From an uncultured Lachnospiraceae bacterium (GTDB lineage: Bacteria > Bacillota > Clostridia > Lachnospirales > Lachnospiraceae), in contig CAJTOL010000010.1 of NCBI GenBank assembly GCA_910577645.1, positions 1 to 64,000 of the forward strand: a DNA stretch of 64,000 bases, written 5' to 3'. Below are positions 16,167 to 25,055 of this stretch, piece after piece; the stretch's first letter is position 1, and each line of letters starts with the position of its first letter. The position numbers were made by a program, and so were the translations under genes. The notes below the pieces were generated by a model, which was given only the letters and a program-made list of their open reading frames with translations, was not told the origin of the DNA and did not search any database.

Positions 16167-16332
16167 CAACAGTATTCTTCTTTGTTTGCGGCAAGCTAAA
16201 TGATACCGGAAAGCATACCCCAAAAATTAAATATGGCAGGCATAATTTCCAAATCCCCCCGTAAATCGCCCTTTTCCATGCCGGATAATAAAAAGGAAAT
16301 TAATCGTTTGTTCTTCTGGTCTAACGGCTGGT

Positions 16333-17232
16333 TCATTCATCTTCTTTGCTCCCTGTCCTGTTGTATTCAGAAAGAAACAGCCCCACAACAGCTAATATTG
16401 TTCCTGTTATAGAAAGAAACGTAACCTTTTCTTTCAAAACCAGCATAGACGTTATAACGGTTATGGCAGGAACCATGTAAATGTAAATGCTTGTTTTAAC
16501 TGCCCCTAATATTTTTACAGCATAATTCCATGTTACAAAGCAGAGGGCAGATGCTCCGATTCCCAAATACAAAATATTGAGCAGATTTTTCATATCCGTA
16601 AAACGAGGCATATCTAACTGAAAGTCAAACAGGAATAGTGTCGGTATCATAAATAAAATGCCATAAAAAAATGTCCTGCGTGTTGTAAGGATAACAGGAA
16701 GCCCAAAACTGCCTATCCTTTTTGTCAAGATAGAATAGCAAGCCCACACAAAAGCGGCGGCAAAGGCTAAAATATCTCCAACAGGATTTAATTTTAGCTG
16801 TGAGCCGTTAAAGCTAATCAATATGATTCCTGTCATTGCAACAATAAAGCCAATTAAAAAATTTATCTGCAATCTTTCTTCTGACTTCATAAACAGGTGC
16901 GCCAATATTGCGGTAATAAACGGGGCTACGGATATAATCACACCTACATTAGAAGCCATTGTATAAGTCAATGAAACATTTTCCAGCAAATAGTACAGAC
17001 ATACTCCACAAAAGCCTGCAGCAGCAAAGGTTATTTCCTGTTTCCCACCTAATCGCTTTATATGATGCGGATATGCTGTCAGCAAAACCAAATATCCCAT
17101 AATAAAGCGGAAAAATAAGATCTCCACAGGCTGAAAGTCTGTAAGCAAGATTTTTGTGGAAATAAAAGTAGTTCCCCATATAAGAATTGTAAGCAGAGCC
17201 GCCAAGTGCCCTGTTCGTTTTTCTGACACCAT
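16333..17232 (-). CDS. EamA-family (DMT) transporter
   Basis: 299 residues from ATG 17232 (after GGACGGTGAATAAT); the longer reading overlaps the regulator. Ten hydrophobic segments and two EamA repeats are visible (LLTILIWGTTFISTKILL near the start; LAFAAAFVWACYSILTKRIG near 175). Such proteins export amino acids or other small metabolites. The start is one base past the stop of the AraC-type regulator, so the two form one operon and the regulator probably controls the exporter. Substrate unknown. Confidence 0.85.
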   Translation of the reverse strand: MVSEKRTGHLAALLTILIWGTTFISTKILLTDFQPVEILFFRFIMGYLVLLTAYPHHIKRLGGKQEITFAAAGFCGVCLYYLLENVSLTYTMASNVGVIISVAPFITAILAHLFMKSEERLQINFLIGFIVAMTGIILISFNGSQLKLNPVGDILAFAAAFVWACYSILTKRIGSFGLPVILTTRRTFFYGILFMIPTLFLFDFQLDMPRFTDMKNLLNILYLGIGASALCFVTWNYAVKILGAVKTSIYIYMVPAITVITSMLVLKEKVTFLSITGTILAVVGLFLSEYNRTGSKEDE

Positions 17233-17233
17233 A

Positions 17234-18064
17234 TTATTCACCGTCCTTATTTTTTTCAAAAAAGATTTCACGGTACACTCCCGGTGCAAGCCCGATAAAA
17301 CTGGTAAAATAATTTGTAAAATGGCTTTGATCGGAAAAGCCTGTCCTTATTGCTGCGTCAAGCGGAGATACGCCCTTTGACAACAATTTCTTTGCTTCAT
17401 TGATGCGGATTGTTTCTAAATAACGGTATGGGGTAATCCCCTTTGATTTTGTAAACGCCCTAAGAAGCGTTGACTTGCTTAGTCCTGTCTGGCGGCAAAT
17501 CTGGTCTAAATAAATATGCTCGGTAAAGTGCTGATCCATAAACATACAGGCTTTTTCAATTTCCTGGCTGCACTCTGGAATACAGCTTTCAAAAGGCTGG
17601 CTGTAATTTTGAATTAAACTGGACAACAGAAACAACAAGTTTTCTTCTTTCCCAAAGTCTCTGTTTCCGTCCATCACCATTTCATGCAGTGGGCGCAGAT
17701 AGCAGATTACTTCATCATCACAAATCACATTCTCTGAAAATCCCGGAAGTTCCCGTTTCCCTGTCACTTCTTCTGCCAAATCAAGCATAGTTTCTTTGCT
17801 GATATTAAAGCCACGGTAGTTCAATGTACCATTATCAGACTGTTTGCAGGCATGGTTGTCGCCCGGATTAAACAAAACAACACTTCCCTGTCCAATCGTG
17901 TAGTCTGTGTTTCTGCAAGACAGACATCGTTCACCGTTCTCCACAAAACCAACTACATAATGCTCATGGAAATGGTTGGGAAACGGTTGAACGATTCCCT
18001 CAAAGCGATAGGCTTCGATCCGCAATGATTCATCATAAACAACGGTTCTGATTTCTTTTTTCAT
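17234..18064 (-). CDS. AraC-family regulator with N-terminal cupin
   Basis: 276 residues. An AraC_binding/cupin sensor occupies about 20-90 (HFHEHYVVGFVENGER, SVVLFNPGDNHAC). The C-terminal double helix-turn-helix (about 170-268) shows LDQICRQTGLSKSTLLRAF, ITPYRYLETIRINEAKKLL and DAAIRTGFSDQSHFTNYF. It probably senses a small effector and activates the cotranscribed EamA exporter. A 234-base gap separates it from the divergent ECF sigma gene; that gap holds a TTTACA-n5-TGTAAA palindrome at about 18175-18191. Confidence 0.9.
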   Translation of the reverse strand: MKKEIRTVVYDESLRIEAYRFEGIVQPFPNHFHEHYVVGFVENGERCLSCRNTDYTIGQGSVVLFNPGDNHACKQSDNGTLNYRGFNISKETMLDLAEEVTGKRELPGFSENVICDDEVICYLRPLHEMVMDGNRDFGKEENLLFLLSSLIQNYSQPFESCIPECSQEIEKACMFMDQHFTEHIYLDQICRQTGLSKSTLLRAFTKSKGITPYRYLETIRINEAKKLLSKGVSPLDAAIRTGFSDQSHFTNYFTSFIGLAPGVYREIFFEKNKDGE

Positions 18065-18298
18065 TCAAATGCCCTCCTTGCCAAAAAACATTGTAAATCA
18101 AAGATTTTCAAAAGTCTTGTAAAATATCTTCATTTTTTAGTAATATGGGCTGATACTTGTAAAGCGGCTTGCGTTTTACATATTTTGTAAATGATAGAAT
18201 GAGGAATGGAAAGGATTCCGCAGCCTGTTTTTTTAAGAAAATGAACCGCATACAAAGTCATGGCGAATATAGGGTGAACAGACAGAGGAGGTGAAACA

Positions 18299-18823
18299 GT
18301 GGATGCAAGAGAAATAGAAAAATGTATTGATGATTTCGGTACAGATATATATAGATTTTGCCTGAAACTCTGTGCAGACAAGGCGGATGCCGAGGATTTA
18401 TATCAGCAAACCTTCCTAAAAGCCTTGGAAACAGAATGGACTCTTGACTGGGAGAAAAACCCGAAAGCCTTGTTTTTCTCTTTGGCTCATAATCTTTGGA
18501 AAAGCGACAGAAGAAAGCAAGCACGCCGAAACACAATTGCTCCTTGCGGCAAATTTGATGATGAAGCAGAAGCAGTACTACATTCTGAAGAAAATATTGA
18601 AGAAGGTTATCTTCAAAAAGAACTGATTGCAGAAGTCCGTCAAATCATTCAAACTCTCCCGGAAAAGTTCCAGGTGCCACTGATATTATTTTACCTTTCC
18701 GATTGTCCCATAGAGCAGATAGCGGCTATTATAAAGAAACCGCCTGGCACCGTGAAAAGTCGATTGTTCAAAGGAAGAATCTTAATTAAAAAAAGATTGG
18801 AGGATGCTGGTTATGAGAGATAA
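18299..18823 (+). CDS. ECF-type RNA polymerase sigma factor
   Basis: 174 residues from GTG 18299 (after GAGGAGGTGAAACA). Region 2 (IYRFCLKLCADKADAEDLYQQTF, KNPKALFFSLAHNLWKSDRRKQ) and region 4 (LPEKFQVPLILFYL, PIEQIAAIIKKPPGTVKSRLFKGRILIKKRL) are clear and the long sigma-3 segment is absent. It heads a three-gene set with a short membrane protein and a zinc-ribbon membrane protein, the first of which is a likely anti-sigma. Genes overlap, so they are coexpressed; no target promoter could be named. Confidence 0.9.
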   Translation: MDAREIEKCIDDFGTDIYRFCLKLCADKADAEDLYQQTFLKALETEWTLDWEKNPKALFFSLAHNLWKSDRRKQARRNTIAPCGKFDDEAEAVLHSEENIEEGYLQKELIAEVRQIIQTLPEKFQVPLILFYLSDCPIEQIAAIIKKPPGTVKSRLFKGRILIKKRLEDAGYER

Positions 18824-19193
18824 TCGTTCTAACATGGAAATAGAAGAAATTATCCTTGCTTCTATGAAAATGCCAGACGTTCCGGCCCCGGAACTGAATA
18901 ATAAGCTTAAAACGGCTCTGTATCAGCAAGAAGCCGTCCTGCGGAAACAGCCTGCTATGCATAACATATCACTCTGGTATTTGCCGATGGTTTTGAATTT
19001 GATAACGTTTTCTTTGTTGGCTCTTTTAGCTTTAATAATGATTGAAAATATTTATTTATCTTACCTTGCCGCTGGTATTTGCTTTTATGTCGGTGCGGCT
19101 GGTATATTGCTTACCATATTGGGAGTAAAAAGAGCAAACATAAAAGAGGAAATCACAATCCACATTAAGAAAAGAGGTGTGTTGTATTGCTAA
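18813..19193 (+). CDS. Small membrane protein, possible anti-sigma factor
   Basis: 126 residues from ATG 18813 (GGAGG nine bases upstream; the ATG at 18804 is too close to it). The soluble N-terminal ~45 residues include MPDVPAPELNNKLKTAL; two membrane helices follow at roughly 54-73 and 78-100. It overlaps the sigma gene's end by 11 bases. Position, size and a cytoplasmic-N/two-helix layout resemble anti-sigma proteins beside ECF genes in Clostridia, but no ZAS zinc motif is visible. The role is inferred from context. Confidence 0.55.
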   Translation: MRDNRSNMEIEEIILASMKMPDVPAPELNNKLKTALYQQEAVLRKQPAMHNISLWYLPMVLNLITFSLLALLALIMIENIYLSYLAAGICFYVGAAGILLTILGVKRANIKEEITIHIKKRGVLYC

Positions 19194-20026
19194 TTTTTTT
19201 ACGGTTTGGTCTATATTTTCTGAAAAGTGATGGTTTCATCGGTCTTTCCAGGCTGCTTCCCGTTCTGCTTCTTTGCTTTATCATTTTTGCGCTATGCACC
19301 TCTGCTTTTTTTGCGGCATGGGTATATCAGGACTGTAAAAGGCGAGACGACGACCCGGTGCTATGGGCGATTATAGTTTTTGCAGCCACACCCTTTATCG
19401 GATTGCTGGTTTACTTTCTGCGCCGTTCAGGAATCCAGGCAACATGCCCGGCTTGCGGACAACGAATTTCAATAAAGGCAAAATATTGTGAAGAATGTGG
19501 AACACATATCGAAAAGGAGGATAATCGTGTTATGGTAAAGCAAGGAACGCACCACTTAAAACTAATTGCTGCCGGAATTGTAAGTATGGTACTTATGCTG
19601 GTATGCCTGACAAGCTTTATCGTCAGTGCCGCCACCGGAAACGGTATCAACACAAACGTTGCCTCTAACCAGCGAGTATGGAATTTAGGTACAATTAGTA
19701 TGAATTATAACTCTTATCTGGATGATATTTGGAAGCTGGATTTTAGAAGTGCCAGTGAAGGATTTGTGAAAGAACAGGATATGACGATTGTGGACGCAGA
19801 CGCTCAGTTGCTCTACGCTGATATTTCCTGCGGCACAATACCAGACGGGGCAACGCTTGTCTTGTGGCTGGTACAGGGAGATATAGCAAAATCTATTGAT
19901 GTTACAAATCTTTCCGAGCCCTTGGAATATCCTTTGAATGAATTTGAGAACGGAAAAGTTTACGTCAGATTGCAAATCAATGGTGTGGAAAATACTGTTT
20001 CAAAAATTTATATTCAATACCCTTAG
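19187..20026 (+). CDS. Zinc-ribbon membrane protein, unknown function
   Basis: 279 residues from a TTG start with AAGAGG nine bases upstream, overlapping the previous gene by 7 bases. Two N-terminal membrane helices (~20-45 and ~58-78) are followed by a zinc ribbon (CPACGQ at ~90 and CEECGTHI at ~105), a third helix (~124-148) and a secreted ~130-residue domain with no recognised fold (YNSYLDDIWKLDF, then ISCGTIPDGATLVLWLVQGD). The layout suggests a membrane sensor working with the sigma factor; this is inference. Confidence 0.6.
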   Translation: MLIFLRFGLYFLKSDGFIGLSRLLPVLLLCFIIFALCTSAFFAAWVYQDCKRRDDDPVLWAIIVFAATPFIGLLVYFLRRSGIQATCPACGQRISIKAKYCEECGTHIEKEDNRVMVKQGTHHLKLIAAGIVSMVLMLVCLTSFIVSAATGNGINTNVASNQRVWNLGTISMNYNSYLDDIWKLDFRSASEGFVKEQDMTIVDADAQLLYADISCGTIPDGATLVLWLVQGDIAKSIDVTNLSEPLEYPLNEFENGKVYVRLQINGVENTVSKIYIQYP

Positions 20027-20045
20027 CGAAAAAGGCAGACAGAAA

Positions 20046-20348
20046 TCAGATGCAGCCGCCGAAAGCTGGTTTACAAGGCCAGCTTTCTCCAATTAAAAGA
20101 CGGTGGTTGAGGCGTGTGTGCCCTTGTCCACTGAGGGTATTTACAAACGAAATAAAAGTATTTACAAGTAATGGAGAATATATATTTTCTGTCTCTTCAA
20201 TTGTCGGCAAGCTACTCTTAAACTCATCCCTAAGCACTTTGGTAAGTTCATATCGTGCTATGCCAATCGGCTGGGATATATCATCCAACTCATATTCTAC
20301 AACAACATCATCTTTATCTTTACAAATTAAAAAAGCAAATCCATACAA
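20046..20348 (-). pseudogene. Fragment of an unrecognised gene beside repeat copy B
   Basis: The minus-strand frame is open upstream of 20348 into the direct repeat and has no proper start (a TTG at 20348 has no ribosome site). About 70 residues look like real protein (FAFLICKDKDDVVVEYELDD, then IARYELTKVLRDEF), after which the frame runs into low-quality sequence ending CKPAFGGCI over a GAAAGCTGG/CCAGCTTTC hairpin. It is probably a gene end left by a rearrangement. Nothing else coding is visible from 20027 to 20588 except a 26-codon open remnant after the PIN gene. Confidence 0.4.
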
Positions 20349-20354
20349 AAATAA

Positions 20355-20419
20355 CCTTTGGCCTTCCCTGGGTTTTACTTGGCTGTTTCCCCTTTATTTT
20401 TCACCCTCAAAGGCGTTTT
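20355..20419. repeat. Direct repeat copy B (~65 bp)
   Basis: Same orientation as copy A at 16103-16166 with three substitutions and one inserted G. Read on the minus strand both carry the frame ...KNKGETAK followed by TAA, so the repeat may derive from the 3' end of a gene. Confidence 0.85.
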
Positions 20420-20588
20420 GATTATTCTAATGCTTGGGAGCCACCTGAATCCAGTGTATTTTAAAGCTTGAGAGTCGCCACTATATATTGTTGCTATCAA
20501 CGTCTTATATTCTATATATAGTATTTTTTCTTCAGTTCTATTGCTTCCTCATCCGTCCTTGCCAAAAGTGGAATATTAAGAGAATTAA

Positions 20589-21017
20589 TCACTCTATTTC
20601 CCTCTGATGAAAAAATTCTAAAAATTCATTCGGCTGATATATCTCAATCTGTGACTTTTCGTAGTCTTTTACATTCCTGGTAATAATACAATCCATTCCG
20701 CAACGAAGCGCAGTTTCAACCATAACCGCATCCTCAAAATCAGCAATTTCTGCAGAAATTGCTTTCCGGCAATCAATCCCTGCTGTGTCTAACAGCTCAA
20801 ACAGCATATACAGCCCACTCAATACCTTCCGTGTTTCCTTATCGCTGTGGAGATATTTATGAGTTAAATAATAAATATCCGTAGAGGCCTTTGCCGTGAT
20901 AAATCCCTCAAACTGTCTGTTAGCAGCAAGAAGAAAGATTTCCTGTGCGTTGTCCTTAAACGGAAGCCGGGACTGCAATGCGTCTATAATAATACAGGTA
21001 TCAATCAAAGCCCTCAT
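20589..21017 (-). CDS. PIN-domain ribonuclease toxin (VapC-like)
   Basis: 142 residues. PIN_3-type fold: acidic residues at D6 and D12 in MRALIDTCIIIDALQSR, a middle STDIYYL segment and the acidic cluster ADFEDAVMVETALRCG with IITRN-x2-DY at ~112-125. PIN toxins cut RNA using a metal held by these acids. The ATG overlaps the antitoxin stop by 4 bases, the normal arrangement for translational coupling. Close to tRNA-Ser and just outside the repeat-bounded block. Confidence 0.88.
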   Translation of the reverse strand: MRALIDTCIIIDALQSRLPFKDNAQEIFLLAANRQFEGFITAKASTDIYYLTHKYLHSDKETRKVLSGLYMLFELLDTAGIDCRKAISAEIADFEDAVMVETALRCGMDCIITRNVKDYEKSQIEIYQPNEFLEFFHQREIE

Positions 21018-21229
21018 ATTTTCCCCAGCCTTTCCTCACGGGCTTCCTCTAATGTCATTTCATCAGGAATAATCCCAAATAAGGATTTCGCCACATCCAC
21101 ACGGTCCTGGTAAGGATTAGAAAGTTTCGCCACTATTTTCCCATTCCGTGTAATATAAATATCTTCTTTTTCTGCCATAAGAAGATATTTTCCCAAATTC
21201 ATCTTTAATTCTGTTGCTGTAATAGACAC
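21014..21229 (-). CDS. Phd/YefM-family antitoxin
   Basis: 71 residues from GTG 21229 (GGAGGTGATTTT upstream). The opening MSITATELKMNLGKYLLMAEKEDIYITRNGKIVAKL is the DNA-binding Phd/YefM half; the C-terminal ~25 residues (ILDEMTLEEAREERL-like stretch) would bind and block the PIN toxin. It normally represses its own promoter with the toxin as co-repressor. Confidence 0.88.
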   Translation of the reverse strand: MSITATELKMNLGKYLLMAEKEDIYITRNGKIVAKLSNPYQDRVDVAKSLFGIIPDEMTLEEAREERLGKI

Positions 21230-21261
21230 AAAATCACCTCCAATTTTTTCTGTCTATTATA

Positions 21262-21290
21262 ATTATACACATATCGGACGGTAATATCAA
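21262..21290 (-). promoter_or_regulatory. Promoter of the toxin-antitoxin operon
   Basis: TTGATA, 17 bases, TATAAT on the minus strand, ~33 bases before the antitoxin start. AT-rich repeats around the -10 may be the autoregulation site. From here to the tRNA (21291-21625) there is a GCGGTTTTT/AAAAACCGC hairpin at about 21300 but no gene; the open frame at 21384 is spurious. Confidence 0.7.
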
Positions 21291-21538
21291 CAAAATCGTG
21301 CGGTTTTTCACCAATACCAAAAAACCGCCCCCGAATTTCAATATCCAGGAGAGGCTTTTCATTCAAATCTCCTTACTCAAAAGATGAAACAGATTCGCAA
21401 AATTTCTGACCCGGTTCTGCCTGAAAGCATACTCCAGTTCAAACTCCCGGATATAAGAATCCGCCCTGCAAAACATCACAAACATATCCCAAACTTTGAA
21501 ATATGTCCGAAACAGGCTAAAGCCTACAATATAAAAGA

Positions 21539-21569
21539 CGGTACAGCCCTTATAACCAGGGCTATACCG
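21539..21569 (-). terminator. Terminator after tRNA-Ser
   Basis: On the minus strand CGGTATAGCCCT pairs with AGGGCTGTACCG (one G-U) and TCTTTTATATT follows. The mismatch on the other strand shows it works in the tRNA direction. Confidence 0.65.
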
Positions 21570-21625
21570 CCTTATTGTTTACAAATCTTTTCTCTCTTAT
21601 CGCCAGGAATCCTTTCGCGATTTAA

Positions 21626-21715
21626 CGGAGACGGTGGGATTCGAACCCACGTGCCGGGATGAACCGGCAAGCGCATTTCGAGTGCGCCGCGTTACGGCCT
21701 CTTCGCTACGTCTCC
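21626..21715 (-). tRNA. tRNA-Ser (anticodon CGA)
   Basis: A 90-base cloverleaf with the acceptor stem GGAGACG/CGTCTCC and discriminator G. The anticodon loop is CTCGAAA, giving CGA. The long variable arm is class II, and the T loop is GGGTTCGAATCCC. CCA is not encoded. TATAAT lies ~25 bases upstream on the minus strand. Confidence 0.93.
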
Positions 21716-21782
21716 ACAGCGGCATATTAGATGCCAACGGTTGTATTATACACGAAAAAGGCCTGTTTGGGTAGTAGAATTT

Positions 21783-22022
21783 TTATTTTTTTCGTCTCAC
21801 ATGATCTGCTACTAAATTCTGAAGTTCCTGTGTGGTAATGTTGCTGCTTCGTATCAGCTCCACCACCTCTCCCATTTCCAAATCATTCAGCTCTTTCTCA
21901 TGCTGGCTTCGTTCATTTTTCAGACGTTTCAGAGTAGCGGAAGCCTTATCGATCTCCCCGTCAATTTTAACCAGCTTATCTCTCAAAATCTCCTTCTGAG
22001 TTCTTCTGATCCGTTCTGCCAT
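21783..22022 (-). CDS. Small coiled-coil protein, DUF4315-like
   Basis: 79 residues, very charged. An almost continuous coiled coil runs from ~8 to ~50 (KEILRDKLVKIDGEIDKASA, LKRLKNERSQHEKELNDLE), followed by EVVELIRSSNITTQELQNLV, which resembles the DUF4315 pattern of 'EIVALVRS...T..EL'. That family is frequent in mobile elements of Lachnospiraceae but also occurs alone. Function unknown. It lies between the acyltransferase and tRNA-Ser and may be cotranscribed with the former (59-base gap). Confidence 0.6.
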   Translation of the reverse strand: MAERIRRTQKEILRDKLVKIDGEIDKASATLKRLKNERSQHEKELNDLEMGEVVELIRSSNITTQELQNLVADHVRRKK

Positions 22023-22081
22023 GTTCCTGTTCCACCTCTTCCTGTTATCTTAGACAGCATTCTGCCATCCTTAACACCATT

Positions 22082-23770
22082 CTATGCCGGATTTTTGCGG
22101 AATATGACATGAGAAAGCAACTTTTTTACCCCCGGCTCCAAAAGCAGATCAAATATCAGAGCCGCCGCCAGCGACAGGATGCTGGTGACGAAAAAGCCCC
22201 CCAAAAGGCGCGCTTTCATGCCGCGGGAAAGCAGTCCCGGAATCACTCCCGGCACCACAATCCGGTACAGCACCAGCCAGTGGATCAGAAGTACGCTAAA
22301 GCTGTGCCTTCCCAGGAAGGACAGGATTCCTGCCGCCCGGGCAACTGTTTTTTCCATTGACAGCGCCAGGACAAAAAATGCCCAGGCAATTCCAACACTT
22401 AAAATAGAACCGTTAAAAATAATCCCCGGATAATCGCTTCTGGTCATCATTATCCACAGAGATACCGCGCCGCACAGGATTCCAAAGAGCCCCAGCCAGC
22501 GGTCATAACGGCGCATCCACGGCCGGTTTACCAGATAGCCGGACACAAAAATCCCCAACCACAAAATCCAGTTAAACCAAATGCTTCCTCCTGTTCCCTG
22601 GCTTTTGATAACTGCAGCGGCTGTCAGAAGAAGCGCTGTCATACAAAACAGCCCCTTCTCTTCTTTTTCTCCAAGTCTTCCTGCATACTTTCGCAAAGCA
22701 GGCACAAAAAAGTAAATAACTATCAAAGCATATGCAAGCCAGAAATGGGGGGCAATCCTGGAGGAGCCCCTTAAGATTGCTGATAAGGCCTGTTTTATCC
22801 ATTCGGCCATTGTCAGATCCCCTGTCCAGAAAACCAACATATAAAGCAGGTAAAATGCTGCCAGAGGAACCGCTATCTTGCTCAATCTCTTTTTAAAAAA
22901 ATAAAGGGCTGTCTCTTTTTTGTCCTTTATCAGAAGCGCCCCGCTGATCATTAAAAACAGCGGATTGCAAGTCAGCAGCACAATGGCGGCAGGTGAAAGA
23001 ATTTTCCAGGAAAGGCTGTAAGCCGGAAGGTCTAACAAGGCCAGGCTCAGCACGTGATAAGCCACGGCAAAGTAAGCCGCTATGGTACGGATCAGGTCGA
23101 AATAAACCTGGCGGGCAGGCTGCATAATGGAACCTGCCGCTCCTTTTGTCTTAAAAGGAGCGGCAGGCCAGGCCAGGCAGCAGGCAAAAAACAAGATCCA
23201 GAAAAGCAAAAGCCGAACCGGATTCCCCCTGACCAAGCAGCCGGAAAGGTCAATCTCTCCCCATGGAACGGCCGGAAAGGCCTCTGCCTTCTCCAGCACA
23301 AAGTCTCCGTCCAAATCCAGCCTGAGTTGTCCGTATTCCCTGCAGAGCAGATCAAATTCCGCCTGGCTGCTTCCTGCCTTAATAAGCAGAGTCTGGGAGC
23401 AGACTGCCCCTGCCTCCACACTGTAAATCTGGGCCTGTATTTCCTCCCGGACAGGTTCCGCAAATTTTATAAGCAGTCTCCCATAGGGAACATGAAAATC
23501 CTGAAAATAGATTTGAGGATCTCCGCTAATCTTTTGAAAACAGCCGGCTCCTGATGCCGGAGCATCTCCTTTGTCTTCCCCCGCCTCCATCTCTATCTCA
23601 TATCCTACAGCATGGGAAAAACCGGATGGCCACAGCTCTATTGGTTCCCCGCCTTTTCCATGTCGAACCCCTCTCACGCCCAGAAAGCCTTCTAACAGCA
23701 AAGCTGCCAGAAGGCTTATAATAAGTGCTTTCCAATGGGTTTTCAGGTAGTTTTTCTCTTTTTCTTTCAC
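22082..23770 (-). CDS. Membrane acyltransferase (Acyl_transf_3) with extracellular N-domain
   Basis: 562 residues. One membrane helix (~14-32), an extracytoplasmic domain (~33-185) of beta-rich character, then the acyltransferase-3 region with about ten membrane helices starting at RQVYFDLIRTIAAYFAVAYHV (the conserved R-x10-H pattern). FLGRHSFSVLLIHWLVLY near 500 is the usual penultimate helix. Such enzymes O-acetylate exported polysaccharides or peptidoglycan. The gene is followed by the DUF4315-like gene and preceded by the amidase, so a cell-wall role is likely. Confidence 0.85.
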   Translation of the reverse strand: MKEKEKNYLKTHWKALIISLLAALLLEGFLGVRGVRHGKGGEPIELWPSGFSHAVGYEIEMEAGEDKGDAPASGAGCFQKISGDPQIYFQDFHVPYGRLLIKFAEPVREEIQAQIYSVEAGAVCSQTLLIKAGSSQAEFDLLCREYGQLRLDLDGDFVLEKAEAFPAVPWGEIDLSGCLVRGNPVRLLLFWILFFACCLAWPAAPFKTKGAAGSIMQPARQVYFDLIRTIAAYFAVAYHVLSLALLDLPAYSLSWKILSPAAIVLLTCNPLFLMISGALLIKDKKETALYFFKKRLSKIAVPLAAFYLLYMLVFWTGDLTMAEWIKQALSAILRGSSRIAPHFWLAYALIVIYFFVPALRKYAGRLGEKEEKGLFCMTALLLTAAAVIKSQGTGGSIWFNWILWLGIFVSGYLVNRPWMRRYDRWLGLFGILCGAVSLWIMMTRSDYPGIIFNGSILSVGIAWAFFVLALSMEKTVARAAGILSFLGRHSFSVLLIHWLVLYRIVVPGVIPGLLSRGMKARLLGGFFVTSILSLAAALIFDLLLEPGVKKLLSHVIFRKNPA

Positions 23771-23819
23771 CGTTGGCTCCCTAATCTCAATCCGGTATTC
23801 CGGTTTCGTCCTGCCTTAT

Positions 23820-25055
23820 TTACGGCTGTCCGAAATACTGGTTTATTCCGGCCAAAAGTCCTCCAGCCAGAGTATCTAAAGCAGCATCCGAGTGATCGGA
23901 AGCTTTATCTCCCAGCTCAATATCAATAGACGGGATTGTGGAAAAAGAAGTCTGTGTTAAATCCATTTCCATGGATCCGCCGGAGAAAATTTTAACTCCG
24001 GCCTGACGCAGGCCTGATACCAGGCTTTCCCCCAGCGCATTATGCTGCTGCCAGTGAGACTTTACAGGCTCCATATTTCGATAAGAGGAATTGCCGGGAA
24101 CACTCATATAAAATGCGCCTTTGTCATTGGCAGTAGAATCCCAGTGAAGGGCAATATGGCAGTCCGCCATATTATTGGCAATAACCGTGCGGGCAATATT
24201 GTCCAACTGGACGTCATCACTCTCTCGTATCATCAGCACATCATAACCGGAAGCCAGCAGTTTTTCTTTTAATTTCAGGGCCATGGCCAGAGTTACGGTG
24301 CTTTCCGCAGTGCCGTCTGAAAACTGCATTCCTCCGGAAACTGCCACTGCAGTGGTTGCCCCCGCCTGGGTGGTGCCGCCGGTTACTTTGGGAGTTCCGT
24401 CAGGATGGCACATGGTCTTTACGCTGCTTCCGCCCTTGGTGCCGTGTCCGGCGTTAACGCACACTACAATATTCTTACGGTTGTTTTCTGCTTTATAAAG
24501 CACAGCCTTGCCGGAATTAATCTTGGAAAAGTCTGCGTATTTCCACTCTGGATTCAAGCCCACTTCCCCGGCCTGGTTATCTTTGGCTCCCTGGGCATCT
24601 CCCTTGTCAGAAGATTTCTGGTCAGTGTCTTTTGCCCCCTGAGTCTCTGAGGCGCCTGTCCCCTGAGCCGGCTGGGAAGCAGAAAGAAATTGGCTGGATA
24701 TGTAACAAATCTGGCCTTGGTATTCAACCCGGCTCCACTCACTGCCTGCCTCCACCCGTTTCACAGCGGTTCCTTTATTAACACGTCCGATTATCGGAGC
24801 GTCCGATGCCCCTTCCCTGCGAAGATTCACCTTATCTCCGGTTACGTATACCGTCTCGCCTGCTGTCTGGCCGGCCGCCGCTGTCTCCCTGGTAACCAGT
24901 ACTTCCTTGGGGCTGGCAGAAACAGTGGGCTCTGCCTCCTGGCTGGCTGCCGGGATTTCTATAGGTTTGTATACCGTGCCGCAGCCGTTTAATGCCAGGC
25001 CGGTCCAAAGGACTGCCGCTGCAATGGCGGCTGCTTTCATGTTTTTTTGCTTCAT
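23820..25055 (-). CDS. Lipoprotein N-acetylmuramoyl-L-alanine amidase with SH3 domain
   Basis: 411 residues from ATG 25055 (GGAGGAGGAATTATTTT upstream); the longer reading is inside mnmA. A lipoprotein signal ends LALNGC, so Cys25 would be lipidated. An SH3_3 domain lies at ~68-130 (VYVTGDKVNLRREG, VNKGTAVKRVEAGSEWSRV), then a Gln/Asp/Lys-rich linker and an Amidase_3 domain (~200-411) with VNAGHGT, IALHWDSTAND and the closing SIDIELGDKASDHSD that provides the catalytic Glu. It cleaves the stem peptide from glycan. It overlaps the mnmA stop by 4 bases. Confidence 0.88.
   Translation of the reverse strand: MKQKNMKAAAIAAAVLWTGLALNGCGTVYKPIEIPAASQEAEPTVSASPKEVLVTRETAAAGQTAGETVYVTGDKVNLRREGASDAPIIGRVNKGTAVKRVEAGSEWSRVEYQGQICYISSQFLSASQPAQGTGASETQGAKDTDQKSSDKGDAQGAKDNQAGEVGLNPEWKYADFSKINSGKAVLYKAENNRKNIVVCVNAGHGTKGGSSVKTMCHPDGTPKVTGGTTQAGATTAVAVSGGMQFSDGTAESTVTLAMALKLKEKLLASGYDVLMIRESDDVQLDNIARTVIANNMADCHIALHWDSTANDKGAFYMSVPGNSSYRNMEPVKSHWQQHNALGESLVSGLRQAGVKIFSGGSMEMDLTQTSFSTIPSIDIELGDKASDHSDAALDTLAGGLLAGINQYFGQP

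Noticed and set aside
21384..21662. A plus-strand reading frame ending GGIRTHVPG
   Set aside because: Its end is the complement of tRNA-Ser; this ending is a well-known artefact of translating tRNA genes. No ribosome site.
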